Positions 1 through 9,681 of a DNA stretch of 64,000 nucleotides are shown here, in pieces (positions within the stretch are counted from its first letter, which is position 1; each line of letters begins with the position of its first letter). Position numbers and translations under genes: made by a program. The stretch covers positions 7,931,001-7,995,000 of the forward strand of contig CATNEN010000001.1 of assembly GCA_950097015.1 (NCBI GenBank), read 5' to 3'. The notes beneath the pieces were generated by a model. The model was not told where the DNA came from. It searched no databases and saw only the letters and a program-made list of their open reading frames with translations. The stretch is from Macrostomum hystrix. Taxonomy: Eukaryota; Platyhelminthes; Macrostomidae.

Positions 1-1000
1 CACACTTTTGTTGGCGAATTTAACCCCAGTACTAAAGTTCACTTTGCTAATTATTATCCCAACTCCAATCACTGACAGTTTTACTCAAAGTAAAAAACGT
101 TGTTCGTTACTAAATTTTCCTAATAAAAACATAAACATAAACTTTTGTTAAAGTACAAAATCACAAATACAAAACCGTCACAATTTGCGAGTTCAAGGCC
201 CACTACGCGCGGCTTCCATATAAGTCCTGCATCCTGCAGTCTCTTTTGAAAAATCAAGCTGAGTTTTCTATGAAGCAAAAGTGTAGCAAACAAGTTGTTG
301 GGCCTCAGGCCTGCCAGTGCAGTTGCTCTACTTTGTGGTTGTTTTCGTGATTGCTCGGCCGATTTTGTCGTGGTGGGGTTGAGGCCAGATAGACACGCCC
401 ACCCCATCACCTTCTTTCCGCGCTGTGCGTTGGCAAGGGAAAAGCCGCTGCCCTTTACCTCTCCCGCCTTTTCTTTCTGTCTGTCGCTTTTGATTTGTTA
501 GTCGACCGATGCGTGTTTTGGTGTATCTATACGCGTGAGGAACTGGCTGGTCCCCCTCGTCTGGCACCCGTCCCTTCAACCCTCCGACACGCAGCGAGTA
601 TAGCGAGTTTTTATCAACCTGAACGAACAGGTTTCCACGGAAATTTCGGTCTGTACTGATACAACTAGTATATATAGCTTTTGTCAATCTAAATGATAAT
701 TTAGACATTCAAAACGATAATGGCTATGGATTTAACCATCCTCTAAGTAAACCTCGCCGCTAGAGAAAATTTGACGTTTGGACAACCAAAACAACCAAAC
801 GAGAATGAATTCTGGCACTCAGAAGAAAATTCACCCTTTCGTACATAGACTATAGAGACAACCAAAATGATAAAACTCGGAAGGGAAAGCTGAAAAACAC
901 CCTTGCCTTGCTCTTCGCCTGATTGGTTTTCTCTCGCTTCTTTCGTTGCTATTTCTTGTTGCTGTTTTTCAAATGCCCCCACCCATATCCTCAGTCGACA
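1..1000. other. No gene recognised
   Basis: I see no convincing coding sequence, RNA gene or repeat array here. The short open frames on both strands have no recognisable domain or splice context. Confidence 0.4.
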
Positions 1001-1002
1001 GG

Positions 1003-1122
1003 CAATATACCAATATTGATAGGCTGCAGAGGGCTGAAACGAGGTAAAATGTCGAGGCGCGTAGCGCCGAGGCGTTTCACCTCGTTTCAGCCCGAGCAGC
1101 CTATCCATATTAGTGTTGTAGT
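1003..1122 (+). repeat. Left arm of a ~120-bp inverted repeat, itself palindromic
   Basis: This arm is nearly identical to the reverse complement of 2286-2407, with only a handful of differences. It also folds on itself: GGCTGAAACGAGGT at about 1032 pairs with ACCTCGTTTCAGCC at about 1078, and an inner GAGGCGC/GCGCC pair lies between. Just inside the arm, 1121-1153 carries a 33-bp sequence that recurs inverted at 2500-2532. Long palindromic arms around a decayed recombinase suggest a foldback-type or composite mobile element. The family is not identified. Confidence 0.7.
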
Positions 1123-1239
1123 TAGCCTACGCGTGTTGAAATGAGGTTGAAACAGATATGCACTCATGTGCTAACAATTAATTTATATTTATTACTTAAT
1201 TAGTACGAAATTAATCAAAGATCGCGTAGAACGTAGAAC

Positions 1240-1895
1240 GCAATAATAGAATTAAAAACAATAAAAACTGTCAGCTTAGTCACAGTGAGTAAAAGGCACA
1301 ATGGACAGTTGCTGCCGTGCCCTTGGTTTATGCTGATCGTGCAGTTTTCAAACTTACAATAGCTGAAAATGTTAGGTACTCCGGCGGAAGGAACTCCAAT
1401 TGCAACACTGCAGTTTGCGATCGCAGGCGACGCAGTTGTTGACGGGTCAACCACAGTATAGCTTTCGACCAAAGGAGAAGACTGCGCTACAGGAAGAACA
1501 GAGATGTCTGACGTAGACGATGCTGTCGAAAGGCGGCAACTCGTTAATCGTTAATCGTTAATCGTACTCGTTACTCGGCTAATCGTTAGAGACGCCACTT
1601 TCCTTGAAAACTTTAGTCTTCTATTGTAGTGCTTGATGCTTTCCGCTCGCTTATGGCCAGTCACAGCTTGAATCTGGGGTACACTGACGCCGTCTTCAAT
1701 CAGGTTTGTGACAACGCTTGCACGGATGCAGTGGTTGGTGTGATTCCGGCCAGCAAGACCAGCAAGTTCGCACAGCGTCTTCATAAAGTTGTTTAGCCAG
1801 TTCTTTCCTAGTACGAGATTATTGTGATACCAGTAGCCGTCTTTATTGTAACCACGTTGGATTCCACCATCGTTGCATGGACTGGCGACGTCCAA
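1240..1895 (-). pseudogene. Tyrosine recombinase relic, Crypton-like (DUF3504-type)
   Basis: The minus-strand frame 1551-1895 encodes the catalytic C-terminal half of a tyrosine recombinase. A YWYHNNLVLGKNWLNNF stretch is followed by NHCIRAS, which fits the H-x-x-R signature. TGHKRAESIKHY then supplies a GH and a final Tyr six residues after KRA. The layout matches the Crypton-derived DUF3504 family found in ZMYM and KCTD1-like proteins; a DIRS/Ngaro recombinase is the alternative. The frame ends in a short TAATCG tandem repeat. A second frame at about 1215-1530 contains FSYCKFENCTISIN, which resembles the C-terminal tail of such proteins, so a frameshift has probably split the gene. There is no N-terminal half and no start codon (the frame opens with TTG). 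It lies between the inverted arms at 1003-1122 and 2286-2407. I regard it as non-functional. Confidence 0.65.
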
Positions 1896-2285
1896 GGCGC
1901 GTCAAAAAATCATAGCTTAGACCGCTAATTTCGATCTCTAGTATTGAATCGTAATCCAACATGTCGACGCAGTAAAAAGAATAGGCAGAAAAACAACACT
2001 CGTCTTCACCATAAGAATGTATTTTCTCTAAAGAACTTCAAAGGAATCATTCTCACTCAACACCAAAGTTTTGCCAGATTTTGCCATATATGTTTTTTGT
2101 TTGTCTAAGACTCTAAGCTGTTCATGTTGGGACTCCACCTCCACCTCCACAACCCGCAAGGAGGCTGTACGCTCTGTTGAACCCGCTGTATTTTTTCCAT
2201 AGACTTTCTTACCGGGCCGTGAAACCGACTGAAAGCATAGAACTCAGAGCGATTTTACCATAGAAAGTCTCAGCGGGCCCCCGCT

Positions 2286-2407
2286 AACTACAACACCAAT
2301 AAGCATAGGCTGCTCGGGCTGAAACGAGGTGAAACGCCTCGGCGCTACGCGCCTCGATATTTTACCTCGTTTCAGCCCTCTGCAGCCTATCAATATTGGT
2401 ATATTGT
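2286..2407 (-). repeat. Right arm of the ~120-bp inverted repeat
   Basis: Reverse-complement copy of 1003-1122, with the same internal palindrome around the GGCGCTACGCGCC loop. The flanks hold further short inverted pieces: 2500-2532 matches 1121-1153 inverted, and GGGCCGTGAAAC occurs near 2214 and 2560. The element is therefore a nest of palindromes, not a simple TIR pair. Confidence 0.7.
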
Positions 2408-3162
2408 AGTTAGTGGGCATGAAACGCGTTTCACAGCCCGCCCGCTGTGCATATCTATGGAGTTCGACCATAGACAACAGCAGAGGGCGGGCTGCCGTTA
2501 GTTTCAACCTCGTTTCAACATGCGTAGGCTAACCAGGCCCGCCAGCCAAGCCCGGTGCGGGCCGTGAAACGCAGGAATACGCAGGAAGGAATTAGGGTTC
2601 AGGCGTTCCCAAGAGGTGGTAAAAAGGAAAGCAAATGCAAAGTGGACGAGGAGATGAAGGCCTGCCTTTAGAACAAGCTGGAGCAAAACCAGCTTGGTCA
2701 TATTCGATTTGTACCCGAGGAACAGCTTATCAGAATCTGCTACAATTAGATAAGATCGTGTTTCTGCTTTTCTTTCACATTTTTTGTCCCACCTTGAGTG
2801 AAAGGGGGGTTGCTAACTGCATGACGTGGGGCCTTAACTCAAACATCTAAATGGAAGCCAATTAAGAGGAATTTTCGCCATCAAGGAGTTAAAAAAATTC
2901 GTGAAACCGAAGCCAACAATGCGCGTATTAAAGTGCTCTGTTTGGATAAAGCCGAGAAGCATCTCATACCCTAATGGTATGGTCCGATAATTTGTAAAGC
3001 AAATGGGGATCTATACGCGTCCCCATTTTACGAATGGGGATAACATGCTAGCTTCTATATGATGAAATAAGCAAACAGTTTTTTAGCAAAAATGCATTAA
3101 ATAGCTCGTATTAAATAGCTTCTAGAGAAGCGCAAGATAAACGAAATAACGAATCTTCCCTC
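2408..3162. other. Flank of the inverted-repeat element; no gene seen
   Basis: Apart from the inverted 33-bp piece at 2500-2532 and a small AAATGGGGA/TCCCCATTT hairpin near 2999-3027, I recognise nothing here. The short open frames lack domains. Confidence 0.35.
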
Positions 3163-3496
3163 ATGGATATCTCATTGTGTCTATCATTGCTTACTTGGCT
3201 GCAGTTAAGAATAGCACTAACTGTGATATTCGCAGCCACAATTCATTCCACAGACATTTGCTCCAAAAGACATTTCTTTTCTTTAGCGAAGCTAGTCGCG
3301 TCAACTACGCCTTGTCCCTACCTGTCCGTGGACAGCAACAGTAATTTTGATTGCTCCTTTATTTGCGCGAGCAGATCAGCCAAATGTGCAGGATTCTTAT
3401 GGCTTGAAGGCCTTTGCCAGATTTTCAATGCGTCCTCAATCGGGCGCAAGTTTTGCTACAATGAGAGGCCATCCAATATTTTTACTCGACCGTTTG
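3163..3496 (+). CDS. Secreted F-type lectin, exon 1 (signal peptide and Cys-rich PAN-like region)
   Basis: Exon 1 of a two-exon gene predicted to give 243 residues. ATG at 3163 opens a hydrophobic leader (about residues 1-26), so the product should enter the secretory pathway. Residues about 51-100 are Cys-rich, with a spacing (CSFICASRSAKCAGFLW...CQIF) reminiscent of PAN/apple modules; this assignment is tentative. The exon ends at a GTAAGC donor after one base of a codon, which matches the two-base start of exon 2. The N-terminal region could help adhesion or oligomerisation of the lectin, but that is inference. Confidence 0.65.
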
Positions 3497-3575
3497 GTAA
3501 GCAAATTACCAGAGAGTAGCGATTTCCAGCCATTCTTTTAAATAATATTTTTACACTGGCTTCATAAAGTTTCAG

Positions 3576-3973
3576 AGAAACTAAGCCTAGCAGGATGTGC
3601 TCAAAGTTCGGTACATTTGAACGCTGTATGCGACAGAGCAATCGACGGAGTGACTCGGCAGAATTTTTTCGAGAATTCGTGCTCTCACACGGGATATAGC
3701 GACAACGAGTGGTGGGAAGCGGTACTTCTAAAAGCCGCACTGGTATCTCACGTGACCCTCTACAATAGGCAGGACTGTTGTGCTGACAGACTCAACCAGT
3801 TCTCACTGCAGGTGGATGGTGTCGAGTGCAACCGAGTGAACCTGGCCGAGTCATTCTCGGTGGCCAACTTCAGCTGCTTCGCATTCGGCAGCAGAGTGCG
3901 CGTTCTTCAACTAAGGCCTTCAACTCCCGAGACTATTTGTGAATTCTTGGTCTACACAGCAATGTTTATTTAG
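3576..3973 (+). CDS. Secreted F-type lectin, exon 2 (fucose-binding domain)
   Basis: Follows a TTTCAG acceptor and restores the reading frame of exon 1. It encodes an F-type lectin (fucolectin) domain with AQSS near the start, A-I-D-G, CSHTG, WWEA and the adjacent-cysteine loop NRQDCCADRL. The known fucose-binding signature H-x26-R-x-D-x4-R/K is complete: H149, R176, D178 and R183 in the joined protein. The domain ends FSVANFSCFAFGS, then a short tail and a TAA at 3971-3973. By family knowledge these are secreted or surface lectins that bind L-fucose, often in innate recognition or gamete recognition. A decayed paralogue lies at 6886-7076. Confidence 0.85.
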
Positions 3974-4561
3974 CAAAGTCTATCTTTTTAATTCTTTCAA
4001 CTTATTTTATTCTTTACGCAGTTTTTTTCGCAAACAAATATTCACACCTGACTGCTTCATCTCAGAATCTGGTACTAGCTTACACTTAAGATATTAGCTC
4101 GTAATTTTGAAACTGAACACGGTTGTTTAACTCAAGCAATTCATTTTAATTGGCAACTGCCTAGCAATCCTGTATAATTTATTTTCTCTCATCTCATATT
4201 TCTTAAGCTATTGGAAAATGTGTACAAAGCGATTCTCCATGGGAACTAAGAATTTGATTTTAAAGAATCTCTGCAAATACATATTAGAATGAGAACATGT
4301 GTTTTTCCCACGTTTACAAATGCATAATTGCAATTCAGTTCTTAGCAATCAAAATTCACACGAGAGATTTCTTAAGAATTTTCTACCGAACTTGAACTTG
4401 GCATCGTCATCAGACAGGACATGATCGCTGATTTGTACTGAGTGATGTACCGGCATGTGTACTGCCACCAGCGCCTCTGTCACGGTCTCGAGGGAAGCGC
4501 AATGTCTACGGACACAACCGTTTGAACTGGCAAAATACCCAAGGATACCCAAAATACTCAA
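3974..4561. other. AT-rich intergenic DNA
   Basis: Sits between the lectin gene stop and the P-like transposon. I see no supported gene. A polyadenylation site for the lectin gene is expected in the first few hundred bases but is not resolved by eye. Confidence 0.4.
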
Positions 4562-4649
4562 CAGATACCCAAGGACTACATGTACTAAACAACACAGGAC
4601 GTTGCAATCGCGTTTTGTGCAAATTTTTCAGAAGGCTGGCTAAATGATG

Positions 4650-5381
4650 TTAAAAGTCTATGGCATATGCTTTATTAATATATGCACGTAGCTCAATAGT
4701 AAACAGCAGTTGGTTCGCGTCTATCCGATTTTGCACTATCCATGGCGTCGAATCGCCAGATTGGAACAAGCGAAAGCACCGCTGATTGGTAAAGTGGTTG
4801 TCGCATATTAGGCTGACTACTGTGCCTCCGAATTGCTTAATGATTCCAATGAGGCGAACCACTTGATTGTGCAAAAATTCTGCCTGTAGGCTGCAGATTG
4901 GTACCAACCGGGCAACAAATGCAGATGCACCCATGAATGGCTTCACCATTATAGGCAGAACAGTTCGTGCTTGCTGGTCAGGGGCATCCTCTGCAGAGCC
5001 AATGACATGACAACCTCGGAGGCGTGGAGATGGTTTTACATAAACCTCGTCAAAAATGATTGAACAGTATCGCTGCTTTTGTGTATAGTGCTGAAATTGA
5101 GCCTCAATAGTCTTTATACAATCACTGTCTGATCGCACTGTGCCGAGACCTCCAAGATGTCTTCTCAATGTCGCAGGATGTGGTAGGTGTAAGGTTTTTC
5201 TGCAGACACGGTAGCTCTGACGGCTTGAAAAGTACAAACTTGCAGACATTAGAATGTCTTTAGATTCATATCTTGTGTTGGCAGACGACGTAAAACATAG
5301 CTCCACTTGCCAAGCAATGAATTCTTGGCGAATATCTTGAAAGTCTCGGCTGAGAGACTGCAGAGCACTGATGTGAGACAA
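4650..5381 (-). pseudogene. P-element/THAP9-like transposase, catalytic region
   Basis: A minus-strand frame of 243 residues resembles the RNase-H-like catalytic core of P-element transposases. IIFDEVYVKP carries the typical FDE motif after the predicted strand. Then come GxHVIGSAED, VARLVPICSLQAEFL, and VVSLICDNHFTNQRCFRLF with the second acidic residue. The pattern LPH..TLRRHL upstream fits the region before the catalytic core. Neighbouring frames (5435-5770 and 5858-5989) carry the probable upstream exons. I could not join them into one clean frame, so the gene is likely broken by small indels. Confidence 0.7.
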
Positions 5382-5857
5382 TGCTTCGATCGAAGAAGTA
5401 GGCTCTGCAAATTTGACTCGATTGACAATCGCTTCTACGAGCGTAGTTGGCTAAATCTTTCCAATTTGTGCTGGAAACCAAGTAGATCGCGAATATTGAT
5501 AGGCGTGTTGCATCTGTAAGCAGAAGCTGAAAAACCATTCTGCACACACACGGACTGCTGAACATGTCGTTCTTGTACAATGAAGAAATTTACTCTGAAC
5601 TCCTCCCGCTGCGCCATCCATTCTCCACTCGAAACAAAACTGAGTGTAAAAGCAGTCAGGAGGAAATTCGCCCATGAGACGATTTTATCAGCAGCATTGA
5701 ATGTAGAGAGCTCATCAGGCGAGCGATTGCGCTCATTTATAAGAACGCCGCGCTGCTTTGAGCGCCTCAATTTTTCTGAAAGGTATTATTAGTCACGTAA
5801 TAGGCGAACAGTATAACTCAACTCATGTCAGTAGTAAGAAACCTTGTCCTAACTTAC

Positions 5858-5989
5858 TGGACACCGTCTGACGAAAGGAACTGGCTGGAGCTCAATGAAA
5901 CACAGATGGTGCAGATCAATCGGACGTGTGTGATTCTTCACCTTGAGCATCCGTGCGTTCTCAGGCCAGTGCTTTTTACAAACACCCAT
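5858..5989 (-). pseudogene. Possible first exon of the P-like transposase (CxKHWP module)
   Basis: From an ATG at 5989 the minus strand reads MGVCKKHWPENARMLKV, then a basic-proline stretch ending PVPFVRRCP. A GTAAGT donor follows directly at 5857-5852. A C-x2-HWP motif followed by RP-D is what I recall at the end of THAP-like or related zinc modules in P-type transposases; this is a weak motif match. The candidate acceptor of the next frame (CTTTCAG near 5780) does not keep phase, in line with a decayed gene. Confidence 0.4.
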
Positions 5990-6494
5990 CTACTTTGTTG
6001 CTTTCTGTGTACGATTAACACAACATCAATTACAAAAAAGGTTGACTTATAAAAACATTAATCCGTTTACACATTAAGTTTATATAGTTGATATTTTGAT
6101 GCTCACCGATGAGTAAGTCAGCAAAGCCGTCATCCAAATGCTCGCTTCTCGTTCGTCCCGCGGGAAACTATAGACAGTACATATATATCCACTGTCGTAG
6201 TTGCTCTTGCAGCCTAGCTTTTACGCAGCACTTTCTTGGCATGATGCGAAAACCAAAGAAATCACGCTAGCATCTGTCTTCTGCAGGACTAAAAAAACTA
6301 ATAACGAACTGAGATAGAAAAGCAGACTAGGACAACTAAAAGTAAAAGGCTAAACAATTTGCGTTCCTTTTGAGCGACGTGAAGACTTTTAGTCTACGCC
6401 ATAGACTTTTAGCATCATTTAGCCAGCCTTCTGAAAAATTTGCACAAAACGCGATTGCAATGTCCTGTGTTGTTTAGTAGTCCTTGCAGATACC

Positions 6495-6885
6495 ATTTCC
6501 ATACCTGAGAGTGCAGCGCAGCGGCGTGCTAGACTGCTCATTGGCTTGTGAGGCTAGAAACATGGACTGCTACGGCTTCTGGTGGCAGCGAGGCCTCTGC
6601 CAGCTGTTCAATTTGACAGCCTTGAGTTGAAAGTTATTTTTGTTAGCAACGGACCAGTAAATGTTTTCACCAAGCCGATGTGTAAGCATTGTATGCTAAT
6701 GTGTGCCAGATTTTACTATTTATTAATTTCATCTGTTATATTGTCAGAATTTCCACGCAATAAATCGCTGTATACTATTTGAAGTGTAATGTCCGTCGCA
6801 TTCCACACAATTTTCAGCAATACAAAAGCTGAGTATTAGCAGCTGCCAGCAGAGCTCAGCATTAAAAATTTTTGGTTGCTCACTG
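6495..6885. other. Intergenic DNA between the P-like element and the lectin relic
   Basis: No supported gene. A 66-codon open frame at 6582-6782 has no recognisable domain. Confidence 0.35.
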
Positions 6886-7076
6886 GCGTTAGACAACGGT
6901 TCGTCCCAAATTTTCGATGACGGTTCGTGTACTCACACGCTGTTTAATAAAAGCGAATAAAAGCAAAGTTCATGGCGTCTTTCTCTGTAGCTAATTTCAG
7001 TTGCTTCGCCTTTGGCAAACAAATTCAGCTTCTGTCCCTACAGAATTATAAAGAATTGAATCCAGTGTCTCTCTGA
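6886..7076 (+). pseudogene. F-type lectin remnant with internal deletion
   Basis: The plus strand reads ALDNGSSQIFDDGSCTHT, the opening of an F-type lectin domain, and then meets a stop. About 20 bases later ASFSVANFSCFAFGKQIQLL appears, nearly identical to the end of the domain in the gene at 3576-3973 (ESFSVANFSCFAFGSRVRVL), and ends at TGA 7074-7076. The core with WW and the R-x-D-CC loop is missing, so it cannot bind fucose. It is most simply a decayed tandem duplicate of the upstream lectin gene. Confidence 0.65.
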
Positions 7077-9095
7077 GAGCTTGTGGCATTTTCGGCCACT
7101 ATCGTTTAAAATTAAAATAAAAATTTAAAATAAAATTAAAATTTAAAATCGGCTTTTTTTCGAAGAAACTTGAACTATTGTTACGGACACAAATTACTTA
7201 GCAACGCAGCGAATTTGCAAGGACCACTAGAAGAAGATGGACGGGAATCTTGGTTTCTTGGAAAATTTATTTAAGGAAGATTTTTACAATGCACACGCAA
7301 GAAATTGGAATTTTTCACGTTTTTCACATTATAATGTTGAAAACATTTTATTGGAAGCAGATCCAATGCTGTTCTTTTAATATTTTTTATAAATTTAATA
7401 TCTTTTAATATTTATTTCTTAATTTAATATATTTTAATATTTAATATTCTTATGATATAAGAAGCACAAAAATGTTGCTTCAACAAATTTTAGAAAGCTT
7501 CATTCACGAATAATTGATCTTCATTATATTTTTGTTTATTTAGGCCTATCATGTAGCTCAATAACCAGTTAATAACTGTCTCGTGACTAACTCAATTTTA
7601 CAGTCAATTTCTGATCAAGTATAATTGCATTGCGTGAGTTATGTAGAATTTCCCATTAACAAATCAGTAGGCCAAACTATATGCTAATTTTATGTCTGAT
7701 TGCTTGCTATTTTGATTAATGAATACTGTTAATATTGTGAAAATTCTTACTATTAACCTTTTAATATACTTCTTCTACGCAGGAGATTTTGTGCATGGTT
7801 TTTTACAAGTTACCGCTAAAGTCAGTCAGAAATTTAAGGCATGATGGTGCTTTTAAAATTTTGTGTGTTAGATTTATTACACCTTCAATTCGTGTGTTTC
7901 TTCGTGATTCAAATCTAGCATGCTGTATAAACAACACCAGCAAGTTCTCGCTCAATTTTCAAAGAAATCTCACCTCAATAGTGTGACGATGTCACTATTT
8001 ATTTTTGGTTTACTTTATCTTTCTTTGATACCTGGCGCAAATTTTATTATAACTTGAAAGAGCGTCGGAGCGTCGGAGCGGAATATAGCTAAAGTCTAAG
8101 GATTACAGACATTTGAAATAATTAAGACATTTTAATTAGCTGGAGACTAACCACATTGGATTCGAGAACAAGTAACCGGGACCCTGGCGCTGCCGCTGAC
8201 AAGCCGTGGTTGACTTTAAGAAATCGTTATTGGTCTTGCATAATTTCTTCTGACTTCTGGGAAAACTCGTCTGCACACTAACTCTAGTTCGTCTCAATAG
8301 CTTACTTTATGTGTAAGAAAACCAGAAGTATAGAACGATTTCCATAGCTTTCCTTTCAAAATTAAGATTAGCAATTCAAATGAAGAAATAAAATCATTTT
8401 TAACAAACGAAAGAAATTGTTTCATCGAAGCATTTTACAGATAATAACTTTTTGATTGAGGAAATTCAGTGGGCACGAATTCAGTCCTATATAAAGAATT
8501 TATGCATTTATTTCTTATTTCACTACGCTGCTTTAAATCTAATTAATTATCAAGGCGATTTTGTTTCGGATTCAATCATTTAGGACATAAAATTGTTTGT
8601 TTTTCTAATGAGGTATTCAAGCCGCAGCCAATTTATTCTTATTTTTACAAATGCGACTTCGCAAACAAGTAGAAGCTTAGCAAAATTACTTTTGTGTCAG
8701 CAATTATCAGGTTTTTTTAAAGCAAAAATGCACAAATATTTCGCATAGGTGCGGTGACAAAATCATGGATTGCTAATACTCATGGTCTCTGATTAACTAT
8801 GTTCGCTTTAATTTAATTTAGTCTTCAACAACTTTCAAATTCTTGTAAATCTTTACGCAGTAAATCTTGTGCAACTGTAGTATTGGGTATCAAACATAAT
8901 AAAAACATGAATGGGGAGTTAGATAAAAATGCTGATGACAGCGATACAGCCCAACTCATGATTATGAAGTTTTCAAATATTCTCTTTTACTGAAAGGTTT
9001 GCGTTTAATGCCCAAGACGACAAATTCAAACGGTCCTTCTTATCACGCCCTGATTCGAATTACAATATTAAATTCTTCTCAAGTTTGATAGTCTA
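7077..9095. other. AT-rich intergenic DNA without recognisable genes
   Basis: Two kilobases of AT-rich sequence. The only open frame above 60 codons (7789-7986) has no domain or splice context. A short run of AATTTAAAATAAAA-type low-complexity sequence lies near 7110-7150. Confidence 0.4.
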
Positions 9096-9311
9096 ACTTG
9101 CAATTTACTTGAAGTACGCCCCTGAGGGCCAAGCTCAAAGGCACAGTGAGAGTGTACACTGCCTGACAATAAGAAAGCCAGAGCAGATTTACTCACCTGT
9201 GTGGGTGTGTGCTCAGGAGTCAGCGAAATGGTCCGAATTGCCTCCTCGCTGGCTACGGGTCTAGTGTCACCAAATGATGTGCAATTGCTCGCAGCCCTCC
9301 TGTACTTATTA

Positions 9312-9359
<48 letters not shown>

Positions 9360-9435
9360 GCCCACCAAAGACACATTGAGGGTGTACACTGCCCGACGAC
9401 GAGAAAACCAGGGCAGAAGTACACATCTGTCTTAA
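9096..9435 (+). repeat. SINE copy with (TTA)n tail plus a second partial copy
   Basis: 9096-9305 is a headless copy, in opposite orientation, of the SINE at 29230-29575 and 37184-37515. It shares the stretch AGTGTACACTGCCTGAC and the end CAGCCCTCCTG. A perfect-looking (TTA)n microsatellite follows at about 9306-9359, probably the SINE tail. 9361-9435 is a second partial copy starting just after the tail (GTGTACACTGCCCGACGA). The arrangement suggests one SINE inserted in or beside another. Confidence 0.7.
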
Positions 9436-9681
9436 AGCGTACCTGTGTACGTCAATACCAGAAATTACCAGAAAGAATTTCTTCAGCAGAGGATATGTTC
9501 TTAGAAAGTTACCAGCATTTGGCTCAACAGACGAAGTATAACAAAAATAAAACTAGAGCCGGCAATATAAAATTAGCAATCCGCTAAGAAACAATACTAT
9601 TTGAGAAAAGCAGTATGATCAGAGAACAAATCCTAGGAGGCAAAAAAGGGTCAACGGGTAGAAAAGACTAACGACTGTGGC

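Larger units (their letters stand above)
4562..6494 (-). mobile_element. P-element-like DNA transposon relic with 8-bp target duplication
   Basis: The element spans 4570-6486 (1,917 bp). It begins CAAGGACTAC and ends with the complement, GTAGTCCTTG. The TIRs are 4570-4664 and 6398-6486. They agree almost base for base apart from a 6-bp insertion in the left arm, near its outer end (ATGTAC), and two or so substitutions. Both ends are flanked by CAGATACC (4562-4569 and 6487-6494), a perfect 8-bp target site duplication, the length known for P elements. The transposase fragment reads on the minus strand and its stop lies inside the left TIR. The element is short for a full P-like transposase with a THAP domain and its frames are interrupted, so it looks non-autonomous. 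The preserved ends suggest insertion was not ancient. Confidence 0.9.

Noticed and set aside
9068-9424. ORF with a run of Asn residues
   Set aside because: It is a SINE plus its (TTA)n tail read in reverse.
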